DNA of 64,000 nucleotides from SAR202 cluster bacterium (GCA_016872355.1 VGZY01000006.1:1-64000), one strand, 5' to 3'; counted from the stretch's first letter, positions 16,932 to 27,055 are shown. Program-made: numbers and translations. Notes: generated by a model not told the origin, from the sequence alone.

Positions 16932-17465
16932 TTAGCGGCCAAAGATGGCGTCTATTGTCTGCTGCAGGGACGCCCGGTCCACCCCCAGCTCTACAGCGCG
17001 CTCCACATCCTGCTGCGCCGCGGCCCGGTTGCCCATGCGGGCATGCACGCCCGCGCGGTTTACGTAAAGGTCCGCGTCATTGGGAGAAAGGCGGACTGCC
17101 TCGTCGTAGTCAAGCAACGCGGCCTCGTGTTCACCCATCGTCTGGTGCACCCCGGCCCGGTTGTTGTAGAAAAGCGCAACCTCGGGCTGGATACGGATTG
17201 CCACATCGTAGTCGGCTATGGCGCTCTCGTAGTCGCCGAGCTGGTGGTAGGCAAAACCGCGATTGTTGTACGCCTGGGCCATCGTGGGGTCGAGGCTGAT
17301 CGCTTCTGAATACGCCACTATCGCCTCGTCCGTCTTATTCTCAGCCTGAAGCTGCACTCCGTCGTCGTACTGCTTCTCCGCCGCGCTCATGCCGTCGCAG
17401 GCCGCCGAGGCCACAAGGGCGGCCGCCGCGACCGCCCCAACTGCAATTCTTGACATTAATCTCAA
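16932..17465 (-). CDS. TPR-repeat lipoprotein
   Basis: 177 residues from a TTG with GGAGA about 7 bases upstream; an ATG three codons later is the alternative. The signal ends in a lipobox, VASAAC (Cys23). Three or four TPR units follow (from about 40 to 150), each with the AYNNRG/FYNNRAG/LYVNRAG start. The protein should be anchored outside the cytoplasmic membrane as an interaction scaffold. Partners are unknown. Confidence 0.85.
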   Translation of the reverse strand: MRLMSRIAVGAVAAAALVASAACDGMSAAEKQYDDGVQLQAENKTDEAIVAYSEAISLDPTMAQAYNNRGFAYHQLGDYESAIADYDVAIRIQPEVALFYNNRAGVHQTMGEHEAALLDYDEAVRLSPNDADLYVNRAGVHARMGNRAAAQQDVERAVELGVDRASLQQTIDAIFGR

Positions 17466-17996
17466 AGACGTTCTCCGCAGGGTTGCTCGCCGTAGAGCCT
17501 ACCAACGGCAAACCTGCGGTGTCAAACCCGCCGGGCGAACCGACGCGGAGGATTGACTAGTCCACACTGCAAGAGGTCCTGTCACACGATGGCATGTCAA
17601 CAGTGTATATTCTGGCGACCTTCAGCCAACGTTTCGACTCAGCCGACTAGTAGCCTCCTCCCGTTACAGGGAAGACCAAAGTGGAGGACCGAAAGCGCGT
17701 GGAGGATGCGTTCCGACCGAGTCAGGGCGGCCGTTCAACCTGAAATGGCAGACCGTTCAATGGCGAATCCGGCAAAACGACTAACCTCGGGCCACTCTTT
17801 CCTAATCGCGGACGGCTACAGAGTGCGGTTTACCGGTTGTACGAACGAGTAATTGTGGGTACCAGTCGATCGGGCAACAATGGAGGAGTGCACAATTCTC
17901 CAAGAACGACCATTCACTTGAAGTCTGCATCTGTGTGAGGCGTTGGCGGTCCGACGAATTGGGCGCGCATAGTCTTGGACGACGAGGAGGAGGAAG
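17466..17996. other. Intergenic, nothing recognised
   Basis: Divergent gap of about 530 bp between two lipoprotein genes. One 99-codon frame on the plus strand has no coding character. The last bases carry a strong GAGGAGGAGG ribosome site for the next gene. Confidence 0.6.
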
Positions 17997-20010
17997 ATGA
18001 TGAAAGCGCGGACCTTGTTTCTGTCTTTTCTCATAGTCGTCTCAATGCTTGCCTTTGTGGCATGCGGCGATGACGACGACGGCGATAATGGTATCTCGAC
18101 ATCGACTCCCGCAGTGCGAGGGGCGGCATTCCGCAGAGACGGGTCATTTACCATGCCCGCCTCGCTGAACTACCAGGTTACGGTAACGCCCACAGCCTCG
18201 CCGGCGGGCACGACCACACCGGTAACCACCGGGAACCCCCGTTACGGGCGGTACAGGCACCCCGGAGGCGACCGGAACAATTACCGCTTCACCGACGGCA
18301 ATAGCCACGGGAACCGGCATGCCGGCGCCGGTCGGCACAGTAACGCCGGTAGCAACCCCGGACCCATTCTCAGTGCATGTTCTTCAGGGTAAGCTCGCGC
18401 TCCTTCTCCAGGAGCAGGTCTACCTGCTCAGCGCCGCAGTGGAAGCGGCCGTTGAGGACGACGGCGATTCCGTGGACGAGGACGCAACCCGAAACGCACT
18501 TCACAGGAACACTGAGAAGATAGAAGCTCTCCTTGCCCTGATGCTCGGCCACGAGGACGGCGCGGGCGGAACACCGACTGTGACGCCCACCGGCACACCC
18601 GGCGGCGCTCAGACCGGGACGCCCACAGGCACCCCGACGGGCGCCCAGGCGACGGCGACTCCAACCGCCGCGGCAACCGGCACGCCTTCCGGCGCGCAGG
18701 CCACCGCAACTCCTACCGGCACGGCCACAGCGGCCGCCACAGCTACGCCTACAGGCACGGCCACAGCAGTCAGCACTGCCACGGCCACCGGAACCGCGAC
18801 TGCTGTCAGCACTGCTACGCCGACCGGCACGGCTACTGCCGTCAGCACTGCCGCTCCTACCGGAACGGCCACCGTAGTCATGAACGGCACGCCGACGGGC
18901 GCCGGAACAGTAGTCCCCACCGGGACGCCTGTGGGCGCGGGGACGGTCACGCCGACCCCGACGGGAACGCCGGCGGCAATGACGCTCGGTGACCTGTTCG
19001 ACAGGATTCTGGATATCACTGAGAACAGCACAACGACGACCCGGACTGAGGACCTACAGGAAATTGAAGACATGATGTCGGACTTCCACGCCGGTATGGC
19101 GGAGCGCCTTGGCGGCGCGGACCCCAATATCGACGCGGACCACATCGAAGCGGCGCTCAATGTGCACGGCGAGATTATCCTCAGGATGGTCGGCGCCCAC
19201 CTGCGCATGGACAAGGACGCTGCGACTGAGGCAACAATGCATGCCGCCATGCAGGTCCCGGCCGTAGCGGCGCGGCTCGCGGCGGCGATTGCGGCAACGG
19301 AGCCGGTCCGGGTCAAAGTAGTCACCGATCTGCTCTACACCGTTGACCTGTGGAACATGCGCAACGCCGAGGCCTTCACGGAGAGGTTCACGGAGCAGGC
19401 ATTCGAGGAAGAGTTCGGCACTGCGGAAGACCTGCAGATGTTTATCGGCGACCCGCCGATCGTGTTCGTCATGGCTGAGGACCTCACGGTGACGAGCACA
19501 ACGGCAGGCATCGATCTTACGCTCGCATTCGGCAACAGCGTCCAGCTTACCCGCGAGTCGCTGTTGCTCGAGGACGGTGTATGGAAGTTTAACGGTAGTG
19601 AGGATATGCCGGCCCCTGTTCCGGCAGGCGTTACGCCACTGAACGTGGAAATTGGAGAATTCTACTTCTCCTTCTCCGACGCCGGGGCCCAGCGCGGGCC
19701 GGTGGCCTTCCGGGCGCGGAACCCGGGGCTCCAGCCGCACGAGCTGGTGCTCGTGAAGCTGTCGGACGATGCGCCAGCGCTGCTGGAGCTTGTACAGTCG
19801 GACGAAGAGCCGCCGGCGGAACAGGTGCAGTTCCTTGGCTTCACCTTCGCAATGCCTGGCGAGGAAGGAAGCATGGTGTTCCTGAACTCGCTGGAGGCGG
19901 CACGGTACGGCATGGTCTGCTTCATTTCGGACCAGAACGATCCGAACGGCACGCCTCACGCTCTCAAGGGCATGATCGCAGAGTTTGAGGTGACCGACGA
20001 TAGCCAGTAG
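17997..20010 (+). pseudogene. Thr/Pro-rich lipoprotein with NTF2-like and cupredoxin-like domains, frameshifted
   Basis: The gene starts at ATG 17997 after GAGGAGGAGG, with a lipobox LAFVAC (Cys23) and an Asp-rich spacer. Near 18231-18240 one extra base in gggaaccccc throws the frame; removing one G joins TTPVTTG to TPVTGGTGTPEATG without a break and continues to 20010, about 670 residues. The 563-codon distal frame also has its own ATG at 18319, but that would lack a signal. After a low-complexity Thr/Ala/Gly/Pro linker come an NTF2/SnoaL-like segment (DNA about 19330-19590) and a terminal cupredoxin-like domain with PHEL, MVCF and PHALKGM, possibly a His-Cys-His-Met set. Function unknown. 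Confidence 0.7.
18745..18888 (+). repeat. 36-bp in-gene tandem repeat (12-residue unit)
   Basis: Three near-identical 36-bp units (18745-18780, 18781-18816, 18817-18852) and one diverged unit encode TPTGTATAVSTA. They lie in the lipoprotein linker, where slippage can change length or frame. Confidence 0.85.
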
Positions 20011-20038
20011 GCCTGAAGGCCACTGACGTGGGATTAGA

Positions 20039-20074
20039 CAGGAGGGCGTCCCGGTACATCGGGGCGCCTTCCTG
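20039..20074. terminator. Terminator between convergent genes
   Basis: Arms 20039-20053 and 20060-20074 (15 bp with two G-U pairs, loop gtacat), followed by cttta. It ends the plus-strand lipoprotein gene and abuts the stop of the small minus-strand gene. Confidence 0.8.
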
Positions 20075-20076
20075 CT

Positions 20077-20268
20077 TTATAGCAAGTTCTGAAGCATGAG
20101 CCAGATTATCACGCCCGCCAGTATGGCCAGCGGCACGCCAACGAAGAGGCCGACGCATCCCGCGCACCCGCCCTGCACCGCGCAATTGACCTGGTTGTTT
20201 CGACGCTCCGCCTTGTTTTCCGGTGTGTGGTGGTGGCCGTTTTTCGACTGGTCCCGAATTGGCAGCAT
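20077..20268 (-). CDS. Small single-helix membrane protein
   Basis: 63 residues from an ATG at 20268 with GAGAGA a few bases upstream. The N-terminal half is polar and His/Asn/Lys-rich (HHHTPENKAERRNNQ). It is followed by C-x5-C-x2-C and one hydrophobic helix (GLFVGVPLAILAGVIIWLML) at the C terminus. The next gene upstream is a convergent-safe gap from the A2M gene. Function unknown; the length and helix suggest a real tail-anchored small protein. Confidence 0.6.
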   Translation of the reverse strand: MLPIRDQSKNGHHHTPENKAERRNNQVNCAVQGGCAGCVGLFVGVPLAILAGVIIWLMLQNLL

Positions 20269-20350
20269 GGTCTCTCGCGCAGCTTGGTCTGGAAATCGAC
20301 TGCTTTGAATGATAACACCGGCCCCGTCACTGCCGGTACTCCACTGGCGA

Positions 20351-20398
20351 CAGTAAGACAACGGCGGCCAAGAAGAAGAGGCCGCCGTTGTCTTACTG
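20351..20398 (-). terminator. Terminator of the alpha-2-macroglobulin gene
   Basis: Perfect 19-bp arms (20351-20369 and 20380-20398) with GC core cggcggcc/ggccgccg and loop aagaagaaga, 18 bp beyond the A2M stop. Confidence 0.9.
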
Positions 20399-20415
20399 CT
20401 TCAGGGACGCGGGGC

Positions 20416-23400
20416 CTACTGGCCCACTGTTATCGCGCCGCCCAGGGACTCGCCCTTCCATTCGGGCTTGTAGTAGGAGTAAGCCTGAGAGGCGACCTCC
20501 TTGGCCCGCACCGGGTACAGAGCGCGCGATTTGAACTGCAGAGCCACGGTCTCGCCCGGCTTCATGTCCTCAATATAGAAGATCACCTTGCGGCCCGCGA
20601 TGTCGTACCGCTTTATGTTGGCCCTTGAGGCCACCAGCGCCTCGATTGTGTCCCGCTCAGGGGCGAAGCCCGTGGGGACGGATACATCAAGCACTACCAT
20701 GCCCGCCTGGACAGGCTGGGGCGGCGTGAACCTGATGCTGGCGGAGACCGTGATCAGGTCGTCCACCTGCACGCCGGCCGAGCTGTAGGTGACCTTGATA
20801 TCGAATATCTTGTTCTCGGGGTTGGCCGCCTGCGGCATGTTGTAGCGCAGGACGGACTGGACGACCACGTCGCCCTTGCCGCTGGACTTCACAGACAGCT
20901 TGCCGCCGATGGGCACTTGCACCATCTGGAGCACGTCAGCGTTCTCCGCCGTTACGCGCACTACCTTGCTCCACGATCCGCTCGTCAGCGTGACGGTCAT
21001 GTCTACATCACTCTTCGCGTCGGTTGCATAGTTGATCAGCGCCTGCAGGCTCACTACCGTGTCCTGAGTGGAGCCGAAGCCGCCGAACGCGTTGCGCTGC
21101 GACGTGAGCCACTTCGCGACGCGGCCGGAGGTGAGCCGGTCGCCGCGCTCGACGAGCGCCAGCATTGCGTAGCCTGTCGTCTCGATGGACGCCGCGCGGT
21201 CCGGCCTCAGATAACCGCCGTCGATCGGGCGGGCCGGGCCGCCGGGCAGGGGCTGCGGCTCCAGGGGCATTATCTGCTCGCCCCAGAACAGGCCGCCGTT
21301 CTCGTCCTCCTTCGCCATGCCCATCAGCTTCTTGTGCGCTTCGTCCGCCCTCGCGCTGTTGCCGAGATCCAGCGCGTAGCTGACGATCGCCATCGTGTAC
21401 GCGTCGTCGATGGAAGCGACCTTGCCCTCCAGGAACCTGACCGCCCTGTTCGCCGCGCTCGTCTCGCCCGCCTCCATGAGAGCTATGGCGACGTACGCCG
21501 TAAGGGCGTCGTTGCCCTGCAGGCCGCCGAGGAGCTCCTGGTGGTGCAGGAAGCCAACGGGCTCGAAAGAGCCGTCCGACCGCTGGTGGCTGACGATCCA
21601 GGCCGCGGCTGAGCTCAGCACGTCCTGGTCTATGTACATGATGTTCTTCGCCTGTGCGAACGTCTTCAGGACGAACGCCGTGAGCCACAGGCTGCCCTCT
21701 TCGTCGCTCTCGCCGAAGGCGGAGAACGCGCCGTCGCTATGCCTGTATGTCAGCTCGCGCTGGTAGCCGGTCGTCATCAGGTGCTCGGCCTTCGCCATCA
21801 CCTCGGGCTTGAGCTGGCCGGTCTGCTTCAGGTAGTTGGCAATAAACACGTTCGGAGCAAAGAGGATCATATTCTGCTCGCCGCAGCCGTACGGCATCTG
21901 CAGCAGGCTCTCAAGGCCCTCGATCGTCTGAGTCAGGTAGCTGCCGGTGATCGCGACGTAGGCGCGGCCGGAGCCGTCCACGGCGATCGTGGGCACCGCA
22001 AGGTCAATCTCGTGGCTGTGCCCGTCCGAGACGATGTGGTTTTCAACCGCCTCGCGCTGCACGCCCTCGGGCTCGATAAGCAGCTCCTTGATCACTGCGT
22101 CCGCCGCCTGCGAGCTGCGCGCTACCACCTTGATCCCGTTGTTGCCAAGCTTTGTGGGCCTGATCTTGAACTCAACGCCGCCGATGTCGTTCGGGCCCAC
22201 CTTTGCCGACTTCTGCGGGCTGTCCAGCAGCTCGAACCAGTCGGCGCTCTCGACGTCGACGAAGATCTCCTGCTGCGTTTCCAGGTAGTTGTAGAGGGCA
22301 ATCTTGACGGGGAACTCCTCGCCGCGAATGGCGGAGTAGGGGAGATCCACCTGCAGGAAGAACGGCTGGAAGACCCTGAGCTCGCTCTCCGCCACGCCAA
22401 AGCCGTGCTCCTTCGAAATACCTACGGCCCGCAGCTTCCACGTCGTGATGCTATCGGGGGCTTCCACCGGCACGGTCGACAGGCCGTTGACGCTGGTCAG
22501 GGTGTCCATCCAGATCCAGGTCTCGGGGAAGAACTGGCGGACCCGCTGCACTTCGGCCAGGCCCACGCCGGCGCTGGAGTTCGATGTCGGGGCCTGAGGA
22601 GCTGCGGCGGCCATGGGCTGGGCCATGCCGTCCCTGCGGACCGCGCCGTCGGCCATCGCCACAGCCGCGAATATACCGCCCTGGCTCTGCTCGCCCTTCG
22701 GGACGGTCTTGTTCGTCAGTACCACCACGCCCGCGTCCTTGAAGGTCTCCTTCGCGCCGCGCGTGACGTAGCCGCCCCAGCGCACGTCGTGCAGCTCTGC
22801 CTGCGGCTTCATGTACAGCCGCTCGAGCTCCGCGAAGACCTGCTGCAGGTTCAGCCGGTTCTCTGCAAGGATGAACACGGATTTGTCCACTATGGCGAGG
22901 CCGACCTTTGCCTGGCCCTGCGCCTGCACGTTGATATCCAGCTTCTCGCCGGGGGTGACCTGGTCCTTTGAGAATGCCACGCTCAGATCGTGCGTGTAGT
23001 CCGCCTGGACGCTGAACGGGAGGTAATCGGCGGCGACCTCGTTATTCGCCAGAATCTGGTAGACGAGTATCCGCGACGCCGGGGCCATGAGAGGGCCGGC
23101 CGTGAAGCGTATGTCCGCCGTGAACGATACGTCCGAGTAGATCACCGAGCCGCGCGAGACGATCTCGTAGTAGAAGTTCCTCGCCTGGCTGGTGGAGTGG
23201 ACGCGGAAATGGACGGCGTCGCCCACCTTGATGTCGCCCTCGGTGACCTGCTCAAGGTGAATGAAGTTGCCCGAGGGAGAGAACCCGGAATTGACGCTAA
23301 GGGATGTAGAAGCCTGGTCGGCCTCGGCCTGCACGGTCATCGATACCGCGCCGGACGGCGGCGTCACTTCGAATATCGCCTTGCCGCCCTTCGTGCTCAC

Positions 23401-24672
23401 ATTGACCGTCTTGTTATTTATCTGGTCGTAGTTCTTGCCCATGAAGTAGTAGGTCACCTTCACGGTCTTGTCCAGCGGCTGGCCGTCCGGCGTCTCGGTG
23501 ATCGCCAGGAACCCCAGGGGCAGCCCGGGCTTGAAAACGCCGCTCTCAGGAATGATCTTGACGTTAAGCGGAGTGGAGGCGACGGTCAGCAGCTTCGTCG
23601 TCTTCTCCTCATAACCCGTGCTCATCTCGCGGACGATGCACTCCAGGCTGACGTTGCCCATGCCCTCCGCCTCCGGCACGCCGGCGACGAACTGCACGGC
23701 GGGCAGGGTGAAGTCCACCTCTCCGTCGATCGGCAGCGAGAGAGTGGCGTACTGCTCCCACTGTCCGACGTAGCGGGAGGCGAGGATCTCCACCTCGCCC
23801 TTGACCGGCTTCCCGAACGTGTACGTTGAGGAGACCTTACCCTTGATCTGCTCGCTGGCCAGGACCCATTCCTTCTGGGTCTCGGCTACAACTTCGTACT
23901 TGGGCAGGACGTACTCTTCAACCTTAACGTCAAGCTGGCTCGTCTTGTCGCCGGCCCTGGCCGTTATCTTCCACACGCCCAGGTTGGGCTCCGTGGAGAG
24001 CGGCAGGTCGAGCGTCGCCATGCCATACTCGTCGGTGGCGATGTCCTTCTTGAAGACCTTGGTGCCCTTGGCGTCCTGGACCTCAACCGTCAGGTCGATG
24101 GGCCACGGCTTTAGCTCGGTGTCGAGCGTCAGCACGCGGATGTGTATAGTCTGCCCCGGTTTGTAGATCGGCTTGTCCGTCTCGACAAACATCAGCGTCC
24201 CGTCCTGGATCTGGAGGGTCGCCTTGTTGCTGAATCCCGGTCCGGAGACCTGGAGGTCGTAATTGCCCGGCGCCAGCTTCGGCACGCTAAGGGGCACGCT
24301 GGCTGCGCCGGTGATGGTTGCCTTCGATTCGACGAGGGTGATGTTATCCTTGATCAGCGCCACGCGGACGTCGCCCGCCGCAGGTGTGTTCCCCGCGAAG
24401 AGCGACATCGAAATGTTCTCAGTGTGGCCGGCCCTCAGCGCTGCCGGAACAACGGCCATGTAGCTGTCCGGCGGCCTGTTGGAGACCGGGATCGGCACGC
24501 GCGTCGCCGTTGGAACGGCAGGCGTCGGGGTCCGAACGGTCCCCGCCGCAGGGGTGGAAGTGGGCGACTGGGGAGTCGGCGTGGGATTCTTGTCCCTGCT
24601 GCATGCGGCCATACTCGCGACGAGCATCACAAGCAGCGTTACGAGGCCAAGCATCCTGGTCCGGGATAACAT
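20416..24672 (-). CDS. Alpha-2-macroglobulin-family lipoprotein with thioester
   Basis: 1418 residues from ATG 24672, which has GGAGGT 6-7 bases upstream. A signal ending VASMAAC makes Cys24 the lipid site. A Pro/Thr-rich spacer is followed by macroglobulin beta-sandwich domains with GQTIHIRVLTLD, an MG/bait section with a Met/Ala/Pro-rich low-complexity stretch (DNA about 22570-22690), and the thioester domain with MPYGCGEQNM; the CGEQ thioester is intact at about residues 930-933. The C terminus ends in a receptor-binding-like sandwich. Bacterial A2Ms trap attacking proteases in the envelope. This layout, with RBD-like end and no MG-loss, is closer to animal A2M/complement-like than to E. 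coli YfhM. No penicillin-binding protein gene (pbpC) is next to it. Confidence 0.93.
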   Translation of the reverse strand: MLSRTRMLGLVTLLVMLVASMAACSRDKNPTPTPQSPTSTPAAGTVRTPTPAVPTATRVPIPVSNRPPDSYMAVVPAALRAGHTENISMSLFAGNTPAAGDVRVALIKDNITLVESKATITGAASVPLSVPKLAPGNYDLQVSGPGFSNKATLQIQDGTLMFVETDKPIYKPGQTIHIRVLTLDTELKPWPIDLTVEVQDAKGTKVFKKDIATDEYGMATLDLPLSTEPNLGVWKITARAGDKTSQLDVKVEEYVLPKYEVVAETQKEWVLASEQIKGKVSSTYTFGKPVKGEVEILASRYVGQWEQYATLSLPIDGEVDFTLPAVQFVAGVPEAEGMGNVSLECIVREMSTGYEEKTTKLLTVASTPLNVKIIPESGVFKPGLPLGFLAITETPDGQPLDKTVKVTYYFMGKNYDQINNKTVNVSTKGGKAIFEVTPPSGAVSMTVQAEADQASTSLSVNSGFSPSGNFIHLEQVTEGDIKVGDAVHFRVHSTSQARNFYYEIVSRGSVIYSDVSFTADIRFTAGPLMAPASRILVYQILANNEVAADYLPFSVQADYTHDLSVAFSKDQVTPGEKLDINVQAQGQAKVGLAIVDKSVFILAENRLNLQQVFAELERLYMKPQAELHDVRWGGYVTRGAKETFKDAGVVVLTNKTVPKGEQSQGGIFAAVAMADGAVRRDGMAQPMAAAAPQAPTSNSSAGVGLAEVQRVRQFFPETWIWMDTLTSVNGLSTVPVEAPDSITTWKLRAVGISKEHGFGVAESELRVFQPFFLQVDLPYSAIRGEEFPVKIALYNYLETQQEIFVDVESADWFELLDSPQKSAKVGPNDIGGVEFKIRPTKLGNNGIKVVARSSQAADAVIKELLIEPEGVQREAVENHIVSDGHSHEIDLAVPTIAVDGSGRAYVAITGSYLTQTIEGLESLLQMPYGCGEQNMILFAPNVFIANYLKQTGQLKPEVMAKAEHLMTTGYQRELTYRHSDGAFSAFGESDEEGSLWLTAFVLKTFAQAKNIMYIDQDVLSSAAAWIVSHQRSDGSFEPVGFLHHQELLGGLQGNDALTAYVAIALMEAGETSAANRAVRFLEGKVASIDDAYTMAIVSYALDLGNSARADEAHKKLMGMAKEDENGGLFWGEQIMPLEPQPLPGGPARPIDGGYLRPDRAASIETTGYAMLALVERGDRLTSGRVAKWLTSQRNAFGGFGSTQDTVVSLQALINYATDAKSDVDMTVTLTSGSWSKVVRVTAENADVLQMVQVPIGGKLSVKSSGKGDVVVQSVLRYNMPQAANPENKIFDIKVTYSSAGVQVDDLITVSASIRFTPPQPVQAGMVVLDVSVPTGFAPERDTIEALVASRANIKRYDIAGRKVIFYIEDMKPGETVALQFKSRALYPVRAKEVASQAYSYYKPEWKGESLGGAITVGQ

Positions 24673-24810
24673 GTGTAGACCTCCGAAAAGGCAAGTCAGT
24701 TGTACTAGGCTAAAGTATAGACGCCTTTCATGCCCAAAATGTTTCACGCGTATTCATAAAGGGTTCGGGACAGATAGCACCTCGCTGGATTTTGGTGCAA
24801 TGCCCCAGGG

Positions 24811-24922
24811 TCCTGGGAGTCCAGAGGGCGAAGCCCTTTGGCAGGGTACGGGACGAAGCCCCAATGTCCTGGGAGTCCAGAGGGCGAAGCCCTTTGGTAT
24901 GGTACGGGATGAAGTCCCGTGG
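24811..24922. repeat. Two tandem 56-bp units of a dispersed repeat
   Basis: Units at 24811-24866 and 24867-24922 share an identical 31-bp half (tcctgggagtccagagggcg...) followed by ggtacggga-gaag-ccc. The surrounding gap 24748-25116 has no gene. An inverted copy of the 31-bp half lies at 37895-37925 with one mismatch, so this is a family in the genome. Confidence 0.85.
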
Positions 24923-25116
24923 ATTTCTTTCTTGTTCCCCCTTCAGATCGAAGCGATTGAAGGGGGCCAGGGGGATGTCCGAGGACCTTCCACAAGGGCA
25001 AGCTCTTCCCGCAGCGGGCGAGCTCTCTCAAGGGCACACTCCCACGTTGACGTAGCCGATAGCGCATCATAGAGTTGGTGCGGAAGCTCTTACGCAACTT
25101 AACGAGGCCTTAACGA

Positions 25117-25533
25117 ATGAATTACCTTGCCTGGGCCGTGATCGCGATGGTCAGCTACGGTATCACGGCCGTTCTCCTCAAAATTGCCTTCCGGCAGTAC
25201 CCTCCGGAAGTCTCCGTGGTGATAGCCAACACCATGCTGGTTGTGGCGGCAGTAATCGCCGTTATTTACCGGGGCCAAGGCATTGCGTCGTACTTCGGGT
25301 GGAGCTGGGCAACCGTTGCGCTGGTCGTCGCCGGCATTACTCTGAGCATCAGCATCATCAGCTTCTACACGGCGCTACATCGCGGCCCGGCCTCCACCGT
25401 GGTCCCCATCTTCGCGCTGAATTTCGCGGTGGCAAGCGTCCTCGGAGTGCTGCTGCTTGGCGAGGAGATAAAGCTCACGAAGATCGCCGGCTTCGCGATG
25501 GCCGTCGGCGCGGTGTTCCTGCTGACCAGGTAA
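25117..25533 (+). CDS. EamA-type small multidrug/metabolite transporter half
   Basis: 138 residues with four to five hydrophobic helices. The opening WAVIAMVSYGITAVLLKIAF and the ending VLGVLLLGEEIKLTKIAGFAMAVGAVFLL match one EamA repeat; two repeats occur in the standard 10-helix protein, so this one should act as a dimer. It lies 28 bp before the glycosidase-like gene and may be cotranscribed. Substrate unknown. Confidence 0.85.
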   Translation: MNYLAWAVIAMVSYGITAVLLKIAFRQYPPEVSVVIANTMLVVAAVIAVIYRGQGIASYFGWSWATVALVVAGITLSISIISFYTALHRGPASTVVPIFALNFAVASVLGVLLLGEEIKLTKIAGFAMAVGAVFLLTR

Positions 25534-25561
25534 ACGGGTCTTTAAGAAGCATGGAGTGAGA

Positions 25562-27046
25562 ATGAAACGACGACGGACTATCTACCATAACGACGCGCGC
25601 CACTACTACATGTGAGTCTTCGACTCGCCCATGAAGATGGAGGACGCCTGGCGGCGGGTCGATGAGGTTGCCAACACTGCCGTCGATACATTCAGCTATT
25701 GCGTGGAGCGCGGCGACGGCATCTTCTACCCATCGAAGGTCGGCATGCGCTTCGGCGATGATAAGCGGCCGTTCAAGTCCGCAATCACATGGCACGCTTG
25801 GCAGAGCATGCAGAGCCTGATGGACAGGGGGCTGGACCCTCTGACCGTGCTGATTGAGCGCGCCCACGAGAAGGGGATGGACTTCTGGGCGGACCTTCGC
25901 CTTCAGAGCTTCGGCGGCATGAAGCCCGCCTTCAAGCTCTCCAACGGCGGCAGGGGCATGGCGCACCCGGAGGTCCGCTCGCACCACCTGGACGTTATCC
26001 GGGAGCTTGCCGCCGACTACGTCGTGGACGGCGTTGAGCTGGACTTTTCGGCGGCGTTCGGCCAGAGCCCATACTTTCTGCGCCCGGAGGACATCCGGTC
26101 GTACACACCGGTCATAACGGGGTGGGTCGCGGAGGCAGCGAAAATTGTGCGCACCCGGCCCAGCCTGTCGGCCACCATCGGCGCGCGTGTCTTCCCCACG
26201 GAGGAGATGAACCTCGCCCAGGGGCTGGACGTCCGCACGTGGTTGAAGGAAGGCCTTCTGGACTTCGTTATTCCGGTTATGTACGGGTACAACAACCTGG
26301 ACCCGGATATGCCTATCGAGTGGCTGACGGAGCTTGGGGCGCAGCACGATGTCGCCGTGTACGGGATGCTGCAACCGTACATGCGCGACGAAAGCACAGT
26401 GCCGGACGACCGCACGTACCTGAGGCGCATCCATGCCACTCCCGAGATGTTCCGCGCGGCAGCGGCCAACTTCTGGGCAAAGGGGGTAGACGGCCTCTAC
26501 ACCTGGTTCCTGAAGTGGCCCTTCGGCGACGCCGAGCATCGCATCCTTACGGAGATAGGCGACCCCGACACGATCAAGGAGCGGTCCAAGCGGTACGTGG
26601 TCCGCCGGCGGTCCAAGGACGCAGCCGAGCTGGGATACAGCGCCTTCCTGCCGCTCGCCATCCCTGAGGCCAACCCTGGTCACGCCTACCCCATCCCCTT
26701 CCACGTGGCGGACGATATCCGTGGGCGGGCGGACCGCATCAGGCAGATCAGACTGCGAATCAACATCAGTAACGTTGTGACGCAGGACCAGTTTACGATC
26801 AAGCTGAACGGAAAGTCGCCGGCGAAGGAGATCTGCCTGCGGGACTTCGGAAGGCTGGACGCGGCCCGCGACCAGTGGATTGAGTTCGTCCTTGTGGGCG
26901 TGCGGCCGGAGAAGGGGATGAACATGCTGGACATTTCACTCGATTCACGGCCAAAGGGGCTGGAGGGCGGGGTAGTGGTGGAGGAGGTGGAGCTGTACGT
27001 GGAGTACGGCCCTCACCCCTCCGGGCTGAACGTAGCGTCAGAATAG
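25562..27046 (+). pseudogene. Glycoside-hydrolase-like TIM-barrel protein (GHL10/DUF4015-like), in-frame TGA at codon 18
   Basis: ATG 25562 has GGAGTGAGA upstream and gives MKRRRTIYHNDARHYYM, then TGA (25613-25615), then the frame resumes in phase to 27046 (495 codons in all). The N terminus aligns with the paralogue at 31411-32979 (YxNDAxH, VDEVA, GD.. SK.G), so the TGA is inside the gene, where the paralogue has Lys. The remaining frame could start at ATG 25631 but would lose the first strand. Body motifs include VVDGVELDFSAAF, DFVIPVMYGY and GVDGLYTWFLKWPFG. A C-terminal beta-sandwich follows. Substrate unknown. Confidence 0.75.
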
Positions 27047-27055
27047 GCCAATAGA

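Noticed and set aside
17553-17852. 99-codon plus-strand frame upstream of the frameshifted lipoprotein
   Set aside because: No ribosome site, no coding composition and no recognisable sequence.
18609-19325. Minus-strand frame of 238 codons with Val/Pro/Gly repeats
   Set aside because: Mirror of the Thr/Pro-rich repeat in the lipoprotein; no start region or ribosome site.
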